From positions 248,001-312,000 of the forward strand of contig JBGAIF010000003.1 of NCBI GenBank assembly GCA_044225795.1: DNA of 64,000 bases. Direction: 5' to 3'. This document shows, one piece after another, positions 42,438 through 51,712 of this stretch. Below the pieces are notes generated by a model. That model was given only the letters and a program-made list of their open reading frames with translations, searched no databases and had not been told where the DNA came from. The position numbers were made by a program, and so were the translations under genes. Within the stretch, counting starts at the first letter, position 1, and the number at the start of each line of letters is the position of its first letter. Source of the stretch: Nemorincola sp044225795. Lineage in GTDB: Bacteria; Bacteroidota; Bacteroidia; Chitinophagales; Chitinophagaceae.

Positions 42438-44525
42438 TTAGTTGAACTCAGTATCGGCTACTCCTTTGTTAGCTTCAACAGTAGTCACTGTTTCTGTGAA
42501 GGTCATACCACCGGCATTTTCTATTACGGTGTAGGGAACTTTGTAGCCTGCCGTTCCAGGCACGTCCTTATAATCGGCATAATCAGAGGTCTGGAGCTTA
42601 TCACCCTCACCCTGTACCTTCCTGATCAGCAAGCCTGTAGTTGCGTCGTAGTACTCAACGGACTTCTTGCCTTTTGCGTTCACCACATCTACTACATAGG
42701 CACTCTTACCACTCACAGTTTCCATGCCCTTAAGCGTGCGCTTAATGCCGAATTTCTCAGGGTGTAATTCTGCCGTGAAGTCGGCATCCTGCAGTACCTG
42801 GTCCAGGTCTTCTCCTGCAAGGTCAGCCTTGTGGCCCTGTGCTTCCTGGTAGCCCTTAGCGCCGTTGAACGCTTGTTTCTGAGCCACCATTTTCTGGCCA
42901 CCAACAGAGTATTCCACCATCTGCATCCACATATTAGGTGCCTTCTTTACCTCTGTGATAGTGAGCGGCATGCCCTGTATTGTGGAGCTGCCTACCACGC
43001 GAAGGTCCTTTACACTGTTGAAGCCTGCTTCACCGCCCAGTGCAGCTATGTATTTTTTATGTACATCTTCAGCGGTCATATTGGTAGGTGCGGCCATTGT
43101 TGATGCAGGGATAATTGGTTTTCCGGCATAATCGTAGTAATCTATCTTGCCATCTTGTGAGAACCTGGAAAGCTTGCTTGCTACTTCATCCTTGCTGCCC
43201 GCTACAACTATATTGGCATGGTCGGGGCGAATATATTTCATGGACACCGCCATTACATCTTCAGGAGTAACCGCACTCAGGTTCTTGAGGTAGTTCTGAT
43301 AGTAATCCTTCGGCATGTGGTAGCGTTCTACATTGATGGCATTCTGTGCTACACGCTTAGGATCCTCAAGGCCTATCGCAAAGTTGCCGGAGAGGTAGGT
43401 AATGGAGTTCTGCAATGCCTCAGGTGTAACCTTTGTGGTCTGCATGAGGCGCATCTGTGTCAGTATAGCTTCGATAGAGCTGTCTGATACTACATTGCGG
43501 CATTTAACTGTTGCAGAGAATGTACCACCCAGTTCATCATCACGAAGTGAGGAATAAGCTCCGTAGGTCCATGCATGTTTTTCGCGCAGGTCGAGGAACA
43601 GGCGGCCCTGTGAACCACCGCCAAGTACCGTGTTGGCTACGCGAGCCTTAATCACGTCAGGAGTGCCCGGTTTCAGATCTACAGGATAAGTGACACTTAC
43701 TACGCTCTGTACGGCAGCGGTACGTGGCGCAAACGCAACCTTAGTATAGCTGTTGTCAGAGATCTTTGGAATAGTGTAGCCGGCAACAGGAACATTCTTC
43801 TTCTGCCACTTGCCGAAATACTTCTCAACGAGTGGTTTTACCTCAGCCATGGTCACATCGCCAACAATAGCCATGTAGGCTACATTCGGACGGAAGTAAG
43901 TCTGGTAATATTTGTTGCACTGCTCCAGCGATATTTTCTTTACTGTTTCCTCTGTAGCTACCTCGCCATAAGGATGATTGTGTCCGAAGTTCACCACCTG
44001 GCTTACGTTGCTTACCATAGCATCGGGCTGGTTCTTTTGTGTCTCCAGTTCAGAGAGCGTCTTTGTTTTTACCTTGGTCAGTTCATCAGCCTTGATCACG
44101 GCGTTCATAGCAATGTCAGACATCAGGTCCATGATCTTGTCCTGGTATTTTTTAAGGCCACTGCCAAACAGACCTTCATCGTTCACAACAATTGTTGCGC
44201 CCATCTGATCTATCTCAGCGTTCAGCTTGTCTTTAGAGCGGGTCTTTGTACCACCCAGCAATAACTCAGACATCATGTCCCTGTATCCGGTCATATCACC
44301 CTGTAACTCAGGCTTAATGTCCAGTTCTATGCTACATGCTATGGTAGGCAGTTTGTGGTTCTCTACTACAAAGACTTTCATCCCGTTGGCCAATGTGAAG
44401 CTTTGTGCATTGCCCAGGTTAATGGTCGGGGCAGGACCAGGTTTTGGCTTAACGCTACGGTCAAGCTGAGCCCAAGCACCGGATGCAAGGGCAAGTGTCA
44501 ATATGGAAAGTGTGATCTTTTTCAT
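42438..44525 (-). CDS. inactive-type M16 peptidase with C-terminal LolA-like domain
   Basis: A 695-residue exported protein (signal peptide ending ASGAWAQ). Its two M16-type halves (about residues 45-470) lack the zinc motif: where HxxEH is expected it has DMMSE in YRDMMSELLLGGTK. This is typical of the non-catalytic partner in bacterial M16B heterodimers. It carries an R/Y-type second half (KHAWTYGAYSSLRDDELGG). An extra C-terminal domain of about 215 residues (KYIAALGGEAGFNSVKDLRVVG onward) resembles the LolA-like domains common in Bacteroidota secreted proteins. The catalytic partner is encoded immediately upstream, 38 bases away. Confidence 0.88.
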   Translation of the reverse strand: MKKITLSILTLALASGAWAQLDRSVKPKPGPAPTINLGNAQSFTLANGMKVFVVENHKLPTIACSIELDIKPELQGDMTGYRDMMSELLLGGTKTRSKDKLNAEIDQMGATIVVNDEGLFGSGLKKYQDKIMDLMSDIAMNAVIKADELTKVKTKTLSELETQKNQPDAMVSNVSQVVNFGHNHPYGEVATEETVKKISLEQCNKYYQTYFRPNVAYMAIVGDVTMAEVKPLVEKYFGKWQKKNVPVAGYTIPKISDNSYTKVAFAPRTAAVQSVVSVTYPVDLKPGTPDVIKARVANTVLGGGSQGRLFLDLREKHAWTYGAYSSLRDDELGGTFSATVKCRNVVSDSSIEAILTQMRLMQTTKVTPEALQNSITYLSGNFAIGLEDPKRVAQNAINVERYHMPKDYYQNYLKNLSAVTPEDVMAVSMKYIRPDHANIVVAGSKDEVASKLSRFSQDGKIDYYDYAGKPIIPASTMAAPTNMTAEDVHKKYIAALGGEAGFNSVKDLRVVGSSTIQGMPLTITEVKKAPNMWMQMVEYSVGGQKMVAQKQAFNGAKGYQEAQGHKADLAGEDLDQVLQDADFTAELHPEKFGIKRTLKGMETVSGKSAYVVDVVNAKGKKSVEYYDATTGLLIRKVQGEGDKLQTSDYADYKDVPGTAGYKVPYTVIENAGGMTFTETVTTVEANKGVADTEFN

Positions 44526-44563
44526 TTTAAATATTTTAACGCCCGGAGGCAGTCAGTTCGTAA

Positions 44564-45925
44564 TTAGCTTCCTTTTTTACCGCTTTTCGCGTCCTTATTC
44601 TCTTCAGACTTAGGCAGATAATAAACAACAAGGCGGTTCTCCTTTGTCAGGTACTTATTGGCCACGCGCTTGATATCGTCCTTAGTAACTTTTTTGTAGC
44701 GATCCAATTCTGTATTGATCAGGTTGGCATTGCCCTGGAAAGTATAGTAGGTAGCCAGGTTCGTAGCCACGCCTATGTCCTTCTGGTTTTGTTGTACGAA
44801 GTCATTCTCTGCCTGGTTCAGGAGTTTGTTATACTCCTCTACTGTGATGCCTTCCTTCTTTACTTTCTCAATTTCGGTGAGCATTGCTTTTTCCAGGTCT
44901 TCAGTTTTAGTGCCCATGTTGGCAATACCTAGCATGATGGCCATGCCCGGCTCTTCATTGCCCAGGTCGAATGCGCTGGCCTGAAGGGCTTTCTGTTGTT
45001 TGTCCACGATCTCTTTCTCAAAACGAGAGCTCTTACCCTGTGATAACAATTGTGTCAGCATTTGCAATGCGTAGTAGTCGTCTGTGCCCTGCTTAGGGAT
45101 GTGATAGCCAAGGATAACCGCAGGCAACTGAATGTTGTCGTAGAAATTCACACGCTTTTCAGCTTTTTGCTCCGGTTCTACTTCGGTAGGTCTTGGTATC
45201 GCAGCAGTGCCCTTAGGTATATCGCCATAATACTTTGTGATGAGGTCCTTTGCCTGTTCCACGTTCAGGTCGCCGGAAATTACGAGGACCGCATTGTTTG
45301 GAACATAGAAGGTCTTGTAGAAGTTCATGAACTCAGAAAGGGTAGCCTGGTCAATGTATTGTTCCTTTCCGATGGGGCTCCAGCGATAAGGATAAACAGT
45401 ATAGGCGTTGGTAAATATTACGTTGATCAACTGGCCATAAGGCGTGTTATCATAACGTTGCTTCTTTTCTTCTTTCACCACTTTGCGCTGGGTCTCTACA
45501 CCTATAGTGTCGATCTTGGCATGGAGCATACGCTCAGATTCCATCCACAGCGCAAGCTCTAACTGGTTGGAAGGCAGTACTTCGTAGTAAAAAGTACGGT
45601 CCTGGGTAGTATTCGCATTCAGCTGACCACCCGCGGCCTGGATAAACTTCATATACTCACCTCGCTTGATGTTCTCACTGCCTTCAAACAACAGGTGCTC
45701 GAAGAAGTGAGCGAACCCTGTGCGCTCCGGGTCCTCATTCTTAGAACCTACGTGGTACATGACAGATACTGCCACTATCGGGGTGGAGTGATCTTCGTGC
45801 AGAATCACATGCAGACCGTTCGGCATAGTGTATTCTGTAAACTTGATGGTAGCCATGGCCTGTTTGGCGTTCATCGTCAGTAACGACAAACCCAGCAGGA
45901 GGCCTGAAAAAGCATTTCGCTTCAT
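44564..45925 (-). CDS. active M16 zinc peptidase
   Basis: A 453-residue exported peptidase (signal peptide to about residue 25). The inverted zinc motif HxxEH is intact as His73-Phe-Phe-Glu76-His77 in GFAHFFEHLLFEGS. The third ligand should be the Glu in ALWMESERM about 75 residues later. This is the catalytic subunit of an M16B pair whose other subunit is the gene downstream. Together they should degrade peptides in the periplasm. A -7 box lies 22 bases upstream. Confidence 0.92.
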   Translation of the reverse strand: MKRNAFSGLLLGLSLLTMNAKQAMATIKFTEYTMPNGLHVILHEDHSTPIVAVSVMYHVGSKNEDPERTGFAHFFEHLLFEGSENIKRGEYMKFIQAAGGQLNANTTQDRTFYYEVLPSNQLELALWMESERMLHAKIDTIGVETQRKVVKEEKKQRYDNTPYGQLINVIFTNAYTVYPYRWSPIGKEQYIDQATLSEFMNFYKTFYVPNNAVLVISGDLNVEQAKDLITKYYGDIPKGTAAIPRPTEVEPEQKAEKRVNFYDNIQLPAVILGYHIPKQGTDDYYALQMLTQLLSQGKSSRFEKEIVDKQQKALQASAFDLGNEEPGMAIMLGIANMGTKTEDLEKAMLTEIEKVKKEGITVEEYNKLLNQAENDFVQQNQKDIGVATNLATYYTFQGNANLINTELDRYKKVTKDDIKRVANKYLTKENRLVVYYLPKSEENKDAKSGKKGS

Positions 45926-45947
45926 AATGTGAAAAATTAATTTGCCG

Positions 45948-45955
45948 CAAAAGTA
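45948..45955 (-). promoter_or_regulatory. -7 box for the M16 peptidase operon
   Basis: On the minus strand this reads TACTTTTG, an exact TAnnTTTG match, 22 bases before the ATG at 45925. Confidence 0.6.
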
Positions 45956-46084
45956 AGCTATGCGGCCTTATATATATTAACGGGTGTGAAATTCACCCGA
46001 AAAATCACTAATGAGATGTGTTTATATATGTATTGTTTGCGAATTGTGTCATGTTTAGTAACACGGTTTTAGCGTTTGTCTTTT

Positions 46085-46092
46085 TACTTTTG
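46085..46092 (+). promoter_or_regulatory. -7 box for the HAD phosphatase gene
   Basis: TACTTTTG ends seven bases before the ATG at 46100, implying a very short leader. It excludes the longer frame that opens at 46076. Confidence 0.55.
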
Positions 46093-46099
46093 GTGCGGA

Positions 46100-46747
46100 A
46101 TGATAACGACAGTATTATTTGATATGGACGGGCTGCTACTGGATACGGAACCTCTATGGGGCGAAAGTATGCTGCGGGTAGCTAAGAAGCATAAGATACC
46201 CATCACCAGGGAGCGATTAAAAGAAACTACCGGGTTGCGGATATATGAGGTGACCGACCACTGGTCAGTACATTATCCGTGGGAGGGTAAGACCTCGAAA
46301 GAAGTGGCAGAGGAGATACTGGATGATATCATCGCTTCGTCGAAGGAGCGCGGATCGGTGCTCAGGGGTGTGGAGAAAGCATTGCAGTTGTTGCGGGCTA
46401 ATAAATACAAAGTAGGGTTGGCATCATCATCTCCGGCGCATATGATAGATGCTCTTGTAGAACATTTTGATATCAGGAAGTACTTTGATGTTATCACATC
46501 TGCCGATGTTGTGGAACTCGGGAAGCCGCACCCTGCAGTATTCATACATTGTGCAGCAGCGTTAGGCTCGCGGCCTGCAGAGTGCATGGTGCTGGAAGAT
46601 TCTGTGAATGGTATGATTGCAGGCAAGGCAGCAAGGATGAAGGTGATAGTAGTGCCCGATGAACTGCACTTTGATGATCCGCGTTTTGCACTGGCAGATG
46701 CCAGGCTGAAAAGCCTTGAAGATTTTGACCTGGATATGCTGAAATGA
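46100..46747 (+). CDS. HAD-family sugar phosphatase (HxpB-like)
   Basis: A 215-residue haloacid-dehalogenase phosphatase. Motif I is FDMDGLLLDTEP (nucleophile Asp8, acid Asp10), motif II is ASSSP, motif III has the Lys in ELGKPHP and motif IV is VLEDSVNG. The cap domain and the overall sequence are closest to hexitol/2-deoxyglucose phosphatases of the YniC/HxpB group; the substrate is inferred. Its stop codon directly abuts that of the convergent gene at 46748. Confidence 0.88.
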   Translation: MITTVLFDMDGLLLDTEPLWGESMLRVAKKHKIPITRERLKETTGLRIYEVTDHWSVHYPWEGKTSKEVAEEILDDIIASSKERGSVLRGVEKALQLLRANKYKVGLASSSPAHMIDALVEHFDIRKYFDVITSADVVELGKPHPAVFIHCAAALGSRPAECMVLEDSVNGMIAGKAARMKVIVVPDELHFDDPRFALADARLKSLEDFDLDMLK

Positions 46748-47239
46748 TCAGCCGGAAATTCTTTGTCTCCTCAATACGGAATCAAGGAACAACAATGCTA
46801 TGATTATGTTGACCATGATAGATACGTTGAAGATGGTGCTATTGAATTGGTTGCCTGTATTGAATTTAAAACCACCGAAAGCTGCTCCATTTCCGGTTTG
46901 TTCGGGTGACTGAGCCACCGTGTAAACAATCATTGACACGATAGAACAAATAAATACTCCTGCGATACCCTTAATGAGTTTCGTATTGATATAATTCCTG
47001 GCTGCGGGTGCTACATGTGTTTGGGCAATGGTATCCATCACATTCTTTGTGAAACGCATAGATGGCTGCTCTGACTCTATGTTGCCGGCAATGCTTGCAT
47101 GAAGGGCAGTCAATTCCTGATACATTGCGTGCCAGCCCGGGTTATTCGCTACCAGCTGTGATATACGTTCGCGATCGGATGCTGAACATGTTTCGTTGAT
47201 GTACTCCCAAAGCAGCAATTCTATGTCTTCTCTGTTCAT
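46748..47239 (-). CDS. probable anti-sigma factor
   Basis: A 163-residue protein: an N-terminal helical cytoplasmic segment (IELLLWEYINETCSASDRERISQLVANNP) typical of anti-sigma domains, then two membrane helices (about residues 90-110 and 138-156). The zinc-binding Hx3Cx2C motif of ZAS domains is missing, as in many Bacteroidota anti-sigma proteins. It follows an ECF sigma gene by 28 bases on the same strand, which is the main reason for the call. Confidence 0.65.
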   Translation of the reverse strand: MNREDIELLLWEYINETCSASDRERISQLVANNPGWHAMYQELTALHASIAGNIESEQPSMRFTKNVMDTIAQTHVAPAARNYINTKLIKGIAGVFICSIVSMIVYTVAQSPEQTGNGAAFGGFKFNTGNQFNSTIFNVSIMVNIIIALLFLDSVLRRQRISG

Positions 47240-47267
47240 AACCTAAGTGAAATTAAGTATTATTCAT

Positions 47268-47846
47268 TTATCTGCTGTTCAATGCTTTTTTGTACCGGGT
47301 GTCCAGTACGTCTTTCAATTTATGCCGTGCTCTCATTAAGCGCACTTTTACGTTGCTTACTGTCAGCCCCATAATGATGCCTGTTTCCTCAACAGATTGC
47401 TCGGCGAGGTAGTGCAGGGTGATGATCCTGGCATCATCTTCGGGTAATTGTTGCAGCGCGTTTGCCAGTAGTTTTTTTGTCAATCGCTGCTCGGTCATAT
47501 GAGCTGTGTTGTCAGTGCTGTACACGCCGGGCAGTGTAAGCATGGTCTCCTCGTCTACTAAAACCATGTTGCTATCTTTCTTTCTTTTGTGAGAAAGGCA
47601 AGTGGTATGGACAATAGTATAGAGCCAGGTACTGAATTTGCTATTGCCCCTGAAATCGGAGAGGCACCGATATGCTTTTACAAATACATCCTGCGCAAGC
47701 TCCTCGGCTACCTCCCTGTTGTTTACATAGCGCATGATCAGCGTAAAAACATATGACTGATACCTGTCCACAAGAATGGCATAGGCAGACTGCTCTCCCA
47801 GTAACACTCTTTGAATAACAGAAATATCATCCGGCAACACGTGCAT
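47268..47846 (-). CDS. ECF-type RNA polymerase sigma factor
   Basis: A 192-residue sigma-70 family factor. Region 2 reads YAILVDRYQSYVFTLIMRYVNNREVAEELAQDVFVKAYRCLSDFRGNSKFSTWLYTIV, and region 4 reads LQQLPEDDARIITLHYLAEQSVEETGIIMGLTVSNVKVRLMRARHKL. I chose the ATG at 47846 (MHVLPDDISVIQRVLLGE) over the one at 47951, because the longer form would add 35 residues unlike the family and run across a promoter-like TACTTTTC. The probable anti-sigma gene follows directly. Confidence 0.92.
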   Translation of the reverse strand: MHVLPDDISVIQRVLLGEQSAYAILVDRYQSYVFTLIMRYVNNREVAEELAQDVFVKAYRCLSDFRGNSKFSTWLYTIVHTTCLSHKRKKDSNMVLVDEETMLTLPGVYSTDNTAHMTEQRLTKKLLANALQQLPEDDARIITLHYLAEQSVEETGIIMGLTVSNVKVRLMRARHKLKDVLDTRYKKALNSR

Positions 47847-47862
47847 GTTTCTATAAGACGCT

Positions 47863-47870
47863 GAAAAGTA
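47863..47870 (-). promoter_or_regulatory. near-consensus -7 box for the ECF sigma gene
   Basis: The minus strand reads TACTTTTC, one base off TAnnTTTG, 17 bases before the ATG at 47846. The divergent gene at 47989 shares this intergenic region. Confidence 0.35.
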
Positions 47871-47988
47871 AACAATGGTTACAAAACAGCTTTCAAAAAT
47901 ATTCTTCGTTATTTGTAACCGTGTGGTAAGGTTAAGCGTCTTAGTATGCAAGACACTAAAACGTTCAGCAAACTAAAAAAACAAAAGT

Positions 47989-48531
47989 ATGATAGAGTCA
48001 CTTGTTCCTATTATGATAATGCTTGGTATGTTCACCATGATATTTGGTATCGTGTACATACGCAGCAGGGAGAATATGGCCCTTATAGAAAGAGGGCTGA
48101 ATCCGCGAAATGCAAAGGCAACTCCGCGGCCATTTATTAGCCTGAAGTATGGTTTGCTGTTCATGGGCGCTGGCATGGGCTTATTGCTTGCCTATATTGC
48201 TGACCATACAATTCTTGATAATGTGAAGCACCCGTCTAATCAAAATATCTCGATTGGGGGACACCATAATATTCATAAGAAAGCTATTGTGTCTTTAGCG
48301 GATAGTATGCATAGGGATACTACTGTAGGCGCAGGTGTAGCAGTAACTATTTCCGACAATACACCTGGCGATGATAGCGAGGAAACACATAGTATCGTAG
48401 AGATCAAATCGGACGGGCCAGAAAATGTTCCGGTATATTTTGCGCTGATCGCTATAGGCGGCGGACTAGGGCTTTTCCTCTCTTACAAGATCGAAAAGCG
48501 TGAACTGCTGGATAAAAAGATAGACGCTTAA
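47989..48531 (+). CDS. DUF6249-like membrane protein
   Basis: A 180-residue protein with an N-terminal membrane helix, the motif ENMALIERGLNP (about residues 28-39), a second helix pair around 52-72, a Thr/Asp/His-rich loop and a C-terminal helix (about 148-166) with a charged end. The ALIERGLNP pattern resembles the DUF6249 family, which is frequently encoded next to ECF sigma genes in Bacteroidota. The function is unknown. It is divergent from the ECF sigma gene and could be its target. Confidence 0.7.
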   Translation: MIESLVPIMIMLGMFTMIFGIVYIRSRENMALIERGLNPRNAKATPRPFISLKYGLLFMGAGMGLLLAYIADHTILDNVKHPSNQNISIGGHHNIHKKAIVSLADSMHRDTTVGAGVAVTISDNTPGDDSEETHSIVEIKSDGPENVPVYFALIAIGGGLGLFLSYKIEKRELLDKKIDA

Positions 48532-48550
48532 ATAAGAATGCCTTGTTCAA

Positions 48551-48587
48551 TAAGAAATAGCCCGGCAATTGCTGGGCTATTTCTTAT
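48551..48587. terminator. bidirectional terminator
   Basis: A long stem pairs TAAGAAATAGCCC with GGGCTATTTCTTA around a GGCAATTGCT loop that can itself pair. It follows the DUF6249-like gene and overlaps the end of the leftward DinB-like gene, so it can stop transcription from either side. Confidence 0.8.
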
Positions 48588-49143
48588 CTATCCATTTATC
48601 ATCGAAATGGCGTTCACTCTTGTCCTGCGAGAATTTCTTCGCATTGTATTGCTGAGACTGGTTGCGGGGAATAGACAGGCTGTTCCAGTCTGTCTTTATA
48701 CGCAGCTTTGATATATATACGATCTGTCCCACATGGTAGGAGTAATGTGATATTTGCCGGTTTATAGCATCGAGTAGGGTATGGCCGTCATTGCGGATAA
48801 AAATGATGCGCTCCAGGTCATCATCGGTTATGCTCTCCAGTGCGTTGAAGAGACATTGCCATCCTTCTTCCCACAGTTTCATCATAGCTTCCCTGCTGAT
48901 GTTCTCATTTTCGAACTCTGCGTCTCGGTTGCGCCAATCTTTTTCTCCATCGGTAGTCAGGAAGTCGGTCCAGCGGCTGAGCATATTGCCCCACATGTGT
49001 TTTACGATCATCACCACGCTGTTGCTGTCTTCATTGGCCTGCCAGTGCAGTTCGGCATCGTCTATTTGCGCTATTGCTTTCTCAGCCAGTTGCTTGTACA
49101 TGGTGAACTGGCGCTTTGCACTGCTTAAATATTGAATACTCAT
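48577..49143 (-). CDS. DinB-like protein (DUF1572)
   Basis: A 188-residue four-helix protein of the DinB/DUF1572 family. Candidate metal ligands are the histidine in MIVKHMWGN and the HYSYHVGQIVY pair near the C-terminus; the family often binds a divalent metal and some members use bacillithiol or similar thiols. I chose the ATG at 49143 (MSIQYLSSAKRQF); the frame runs on to 49212 but inside the preceding GNAT gene. It overlaps GNAT by four bases (ATGA), so it is the last gene of the EamA-ilvE-GNAT-DinB operon. Confidence 0.82.
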   Translation of the reverse strand: MSIQYLSSAKRQFTMYKQLAEKAIAQIDDAELHWQANEDSNSVVMIVKHMWGNMLSRWTDFLTTDGEKDWRNRDAEFENENISREAMMKLWEEGWQCLFNALESITDDDLERIIFIRNDGHTLLDAINRQISHYSYHVGQIVYISKLRIKTDWNSLSIPRNQSQQYNAKKFSQDKSERHFDDKWIDKK

Positions 49144-49601
49144 GATTCTGTTGTTTTGAGTTGGTAAATATCCGGACGGCTGATCTCCATGATGCGTTCC
49201 GGATAAGCACATTGTTTGAATCCGTATTGGCTATAGAGTCCGTGTCCATCCTTTGTTTGCAGCTTTAATCCCCTGAGGCCCTTTACCCAGTCCATACTCA
49301 TCAAGATCTCCATCATCTTTTTGCTGAGGCCTATGCCGCGGTGCTCCTCCGCTACAAATACATCTGCGAGATAAGCAAACACAGCATAGTCCGTAACAAA
49401 GCGGGCAAAACCAACCTGCCTGCCATCTTTCAGTATGCCGATGCAGAAGGAATTCTCAAAAGAGGTATCAAATGTGGCCCTGGGAATATCCTTACACCAG
49501 TAAGACCGTTCAGACAACCACCGATATACATCATCAGTCTTCATCCGGTTTTTATCGGTGGTGATAGTATAGCCTTTGTATTCTTCGTTTATTGGCTGCA
49601 T
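49140..49601 (-). CDS. GNAT-family N-acetyltransferase
   Basis: A 153-residue acetyltransferase. The acetyl-CoA pyrophosphate loop is VAEEHRGIGLSKKMM (Q/RxxGxG/A pattern), preceded by strands FARFVTDYAVFAYLADVFV and followed by KLQTKDGHGLYSQYGFKQC. The acceptor is unknown. The ATG at 49601 shares its A with the ilvE stop codon (TGATG), so it is coupled to ilvE; the frame extends to 49619 but that start lies inside ilvE. Confidence 0.87.
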   Translation of the reverse strand: MQPINEEYKGYTITTDKNRMKTDDVYRWLSERSYWCKDIPRATFDTSFENSFCIGILKDGRQVGFARFVTDYAVFAYLADVFVAEEHRGIGLSKKMMEILMSMDWVKGLRGLKLQTKDGHGLYSQYGFKQCAYPERIMEISRPDIYQLKTTES

Positions 49602-50650
49602 CAGATAATGTAGTTCCATTTATGTGTGTCCGGTGCAGTGCCCTTGCGAATCTTCAGGAGTTCGTCCTGCAACTTGTACATGGTTGCATCCGCACCTGTA
49701 TAACAAGCATATGCTTTGTGACCCACTGTTATACTCTCTATCGGAGCAATGACAGCGGCTGTACCGGCTCCAAAAGCTTCTATTTTCTTTCCTTCTTCAA
49801 AAGCGCGCACCAGTTCATGATAACTCATATGCCTCTCTTCCACCGTGATGCCTTTTTCCCTGGCTATTGCCAGCAGAGTATCTCTTGTTACACCGTCCAG
49901 TATAGTGCCTGATAGCTGTGGTGTTACCAATACATTATCTATGTAGAACATGATATTCATGGTGCCGGACTCTTCGATGAATTCGTGGTGTATGCTATCT
50001 GTCCACAGCACCTGGTCAAAGCCGGCTTCGCGGGCTAGTTGGGTAGGGTAGAATGCTCCGCCGTAATTGCCGCCGCATTTTGCAGCTCCTGTGCCACCCT
50101 GTGCAGCGCGCACGTATGTGGTCTCGATCTTTACTTTCAGTGGTTTTGAGTAGTACTGATATGCGGGCGAGCATACTACCATGAAAAGGTATTCATCAGA
50201 TACTTTTACCCCAATACGCGCTTCAGATGCTATCATGAACGGGCGTATATACAGCGATCCGTCCGCATCGCCTGGTATCCAGTCCCGGTCCAGCTTTACC
50301 AGCTCGTGTACTGCGTTGACAAACAGTTTTTTCGGAACATTGGGCATACACATTCTGTGCAGTGACCTCGAGAAACGTTCATGGTGTTTATCCATTCGGA
50401 AAATGTTGATCCTGCCATCTTCCATCAGGAATGCCTTCATGCCTTCAAACACTGTTTGTCCGTAGTGCAGGCATAGCGCCAGCGGACTTAAGGTCAGGTC
50501 GTGGAAGGGTACTACCTGCGCGTTGTGCCACTCTCCGTTAGCATATTCCGCGATGAACATATGCTCGGTGGGGACCTTGCCGAATGGGATGGATTTAGTG
50601 TCGGTCACTTTTCTTTCGGCCTGCTCAGTTACTGAAATAGTGTGTTCCAT
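49601..50650 (-). CDS. ilvE: branched-chain amino acid aminotransferase
   Basis: A 349-residue fold-type IV PLP enzyme for the last step of valine, leucine and isoleucine synthesis and the first of their breakdown. The PLP lysine is in AAKCGGNYGGAF, followed by QVLWTDSIHHEFIEESGTMN and the C-terminal FGAGTAAVIAPIESI. The length matches the class II (eukaryotic-like) BCAT group. It is second in a four-gene operon, 18 bases after an EamA exporter gene. Confidence 0.94.
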   Translation of the reverse strand: MEHTISVTEQAERKVTDTKSIPFGKVPTEHMFIAEYANGEWHNAQVVPFHDLTLSPLALCLHYGQTVFEGMKAFLMEDGRINIFRMDKHHERFSRSLHRMCMPNVPKKLFVNAVHELVKLDRDWIPGDADGSLYIRPFMIASEARIGVKVSDEYLFMVVCSPAYQYYSKPLKVKIETTYVRAAQGGTGAAKCGGNYGGAFYPTQLAREAGFDQVLWTDSIHHEFIEESGTMNIMFYIDNVLVTPQLSGTILDGVTRDTLLAIAREKGITVEERHMSYHELVRAFEEGKKIEAFGAGTAAVIAPIESITVGHKAYACYTGADATMYKLQDELLKIRKGTAPDTHKWNYII

Positions 50651-50667
50651 AATTGTTGTTTTATTGT

Positions 50668-51609
50668 TTATGATTCAACCTGCGCATTCTCAGGAAAGGC
50701 AATAGCTTCTTCTGCTTTATGCTGGTTTCTGTATCCTTTATTGACGAGATATACGCTTATTGCTATGGTGACAAATGCCAGCGCCGTATAGATGCTGATA
50801 TCCTCTTTCAGGAAGAAATAACCTGCCACTACGGCTATCAGCGGATTGACGTAAGCATACAAAGTGGCAATGCCTATGGGCAGCACGCTCAGTGTGTACA
50901 TATACGCCGCATACGCCAGCGCTGAGCCGAATATGATAAGGTAAACCATAGCGAGCAGCGCATCGGCATTCCACCATTCCACACCTTTATAGGTATCAAT
51001 GGCGGGGCTCATGATGAGCATGAATATGCCACCGAAGAACAGTTGCATGCCTGAGTTGAAGAACGGGTTGACCGGTGTTTTATCTTTCTTATTGATGATG
51101 CTGCCCAGCGCCCATGATGACGTGGCGAACAGAGTGGCGGCAATACCACCGATGTAGGCCGGAGTGGTCATCTCCGAGATGTTGTGCCGGAAGATAAGAC
51201 CTACGCCGCAAAAGCCCAGTAACAACCCCATACCTATCATTGCATTGAAATGGTCTTTCCTGGATGAGAACAGGTTGAAGACAACCGCTACCAGTGGCAT
51301 CAGTGAGCACAGCAGCGCAGATATGCCACTTGGTATATATTTCTCTCCCCACGATACAAATCCGTTTCCCAGGGTGAGCATCAGGAAGCCGATAAGCATC
51401 TGGCGGGCCAGGTTGCTGCGTGAAAGATCTTTCGTACTGTTTCTGCTCAGTGCTGCTACCATCAGTATAATGCCCGCTATTGTCTGCCGCACACCTGCAA
51501 AAAGGAATGCGGGATAGTGCATCACACCTACGCGTATGGCAAGGAATGTGGTGCCCCAAACTATACAGATAAAGATGAGTCCCAGGTATGCTTTTGTTTG
51601 CTTGGTCAT
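50668..51609 (-). CDS. EamA-family (DMT) transporter
   Basis: A 313-residue inner-membrane protein with ten predicted helices in two EamA repeats (the first from about residue 10, WGTTFLAIRVG; the second from about 155). Members export amino acids or other metabolites. It is the first gene of the operon that continues with ilvE, and it is divergent from a MocR-type regulator, so export of a branched-chain or related amino acid is a reasonable guess but not shown. Confidence 0.88.
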   Translation of the reverse strand: MTKQTKAYLGLIFICIVWGTTFLAIRVGVMHYPAFLFAGVRQTIAGIILMVAALSRNSTKDLSRSNLARQMLIGFLMLTLGNGFVSWGEKYIPSGISALLCSLMPLVAVVFNLFSSRKDHFNAMIGMGLLLGFCGVGLIFRHNISEMTTPAYIGGIAATLFATSSWALGSIINKKDKTPVNPFFNSGMQLFFGGIFMLIMSPAIDTYKGVEWWNADALLAMVYLIIFGSALAYAAYMYTLSVLPIGIATLYAYVNPLIAVVAGYFFLKEDISIYTALAFVTIAISVYLVNKGYRNQHKAEEAIAFPENAQVES

Positions 51610-51686
51610 TTCGTGGTATGGTGGTTACTGCTTATTACGGCACAAAATTGAGTAAAAAAAACAAACCAAAACAGATACAATTTTCA

Positions 51687-51694
51687 TAATTTTG
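51687..51694 (+). promoter_or_regulatory. -7 box of the MocR regulator gene
   Basis: TAATTTTG matches TAnnTTTG and lies 18 bases before the ATG at 51713. It excludes the longer frame opening at 51692. Confidence 0.55.
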
Positions 51695-51712
51695 ACCATA
51701 ACAGTTTATTTT

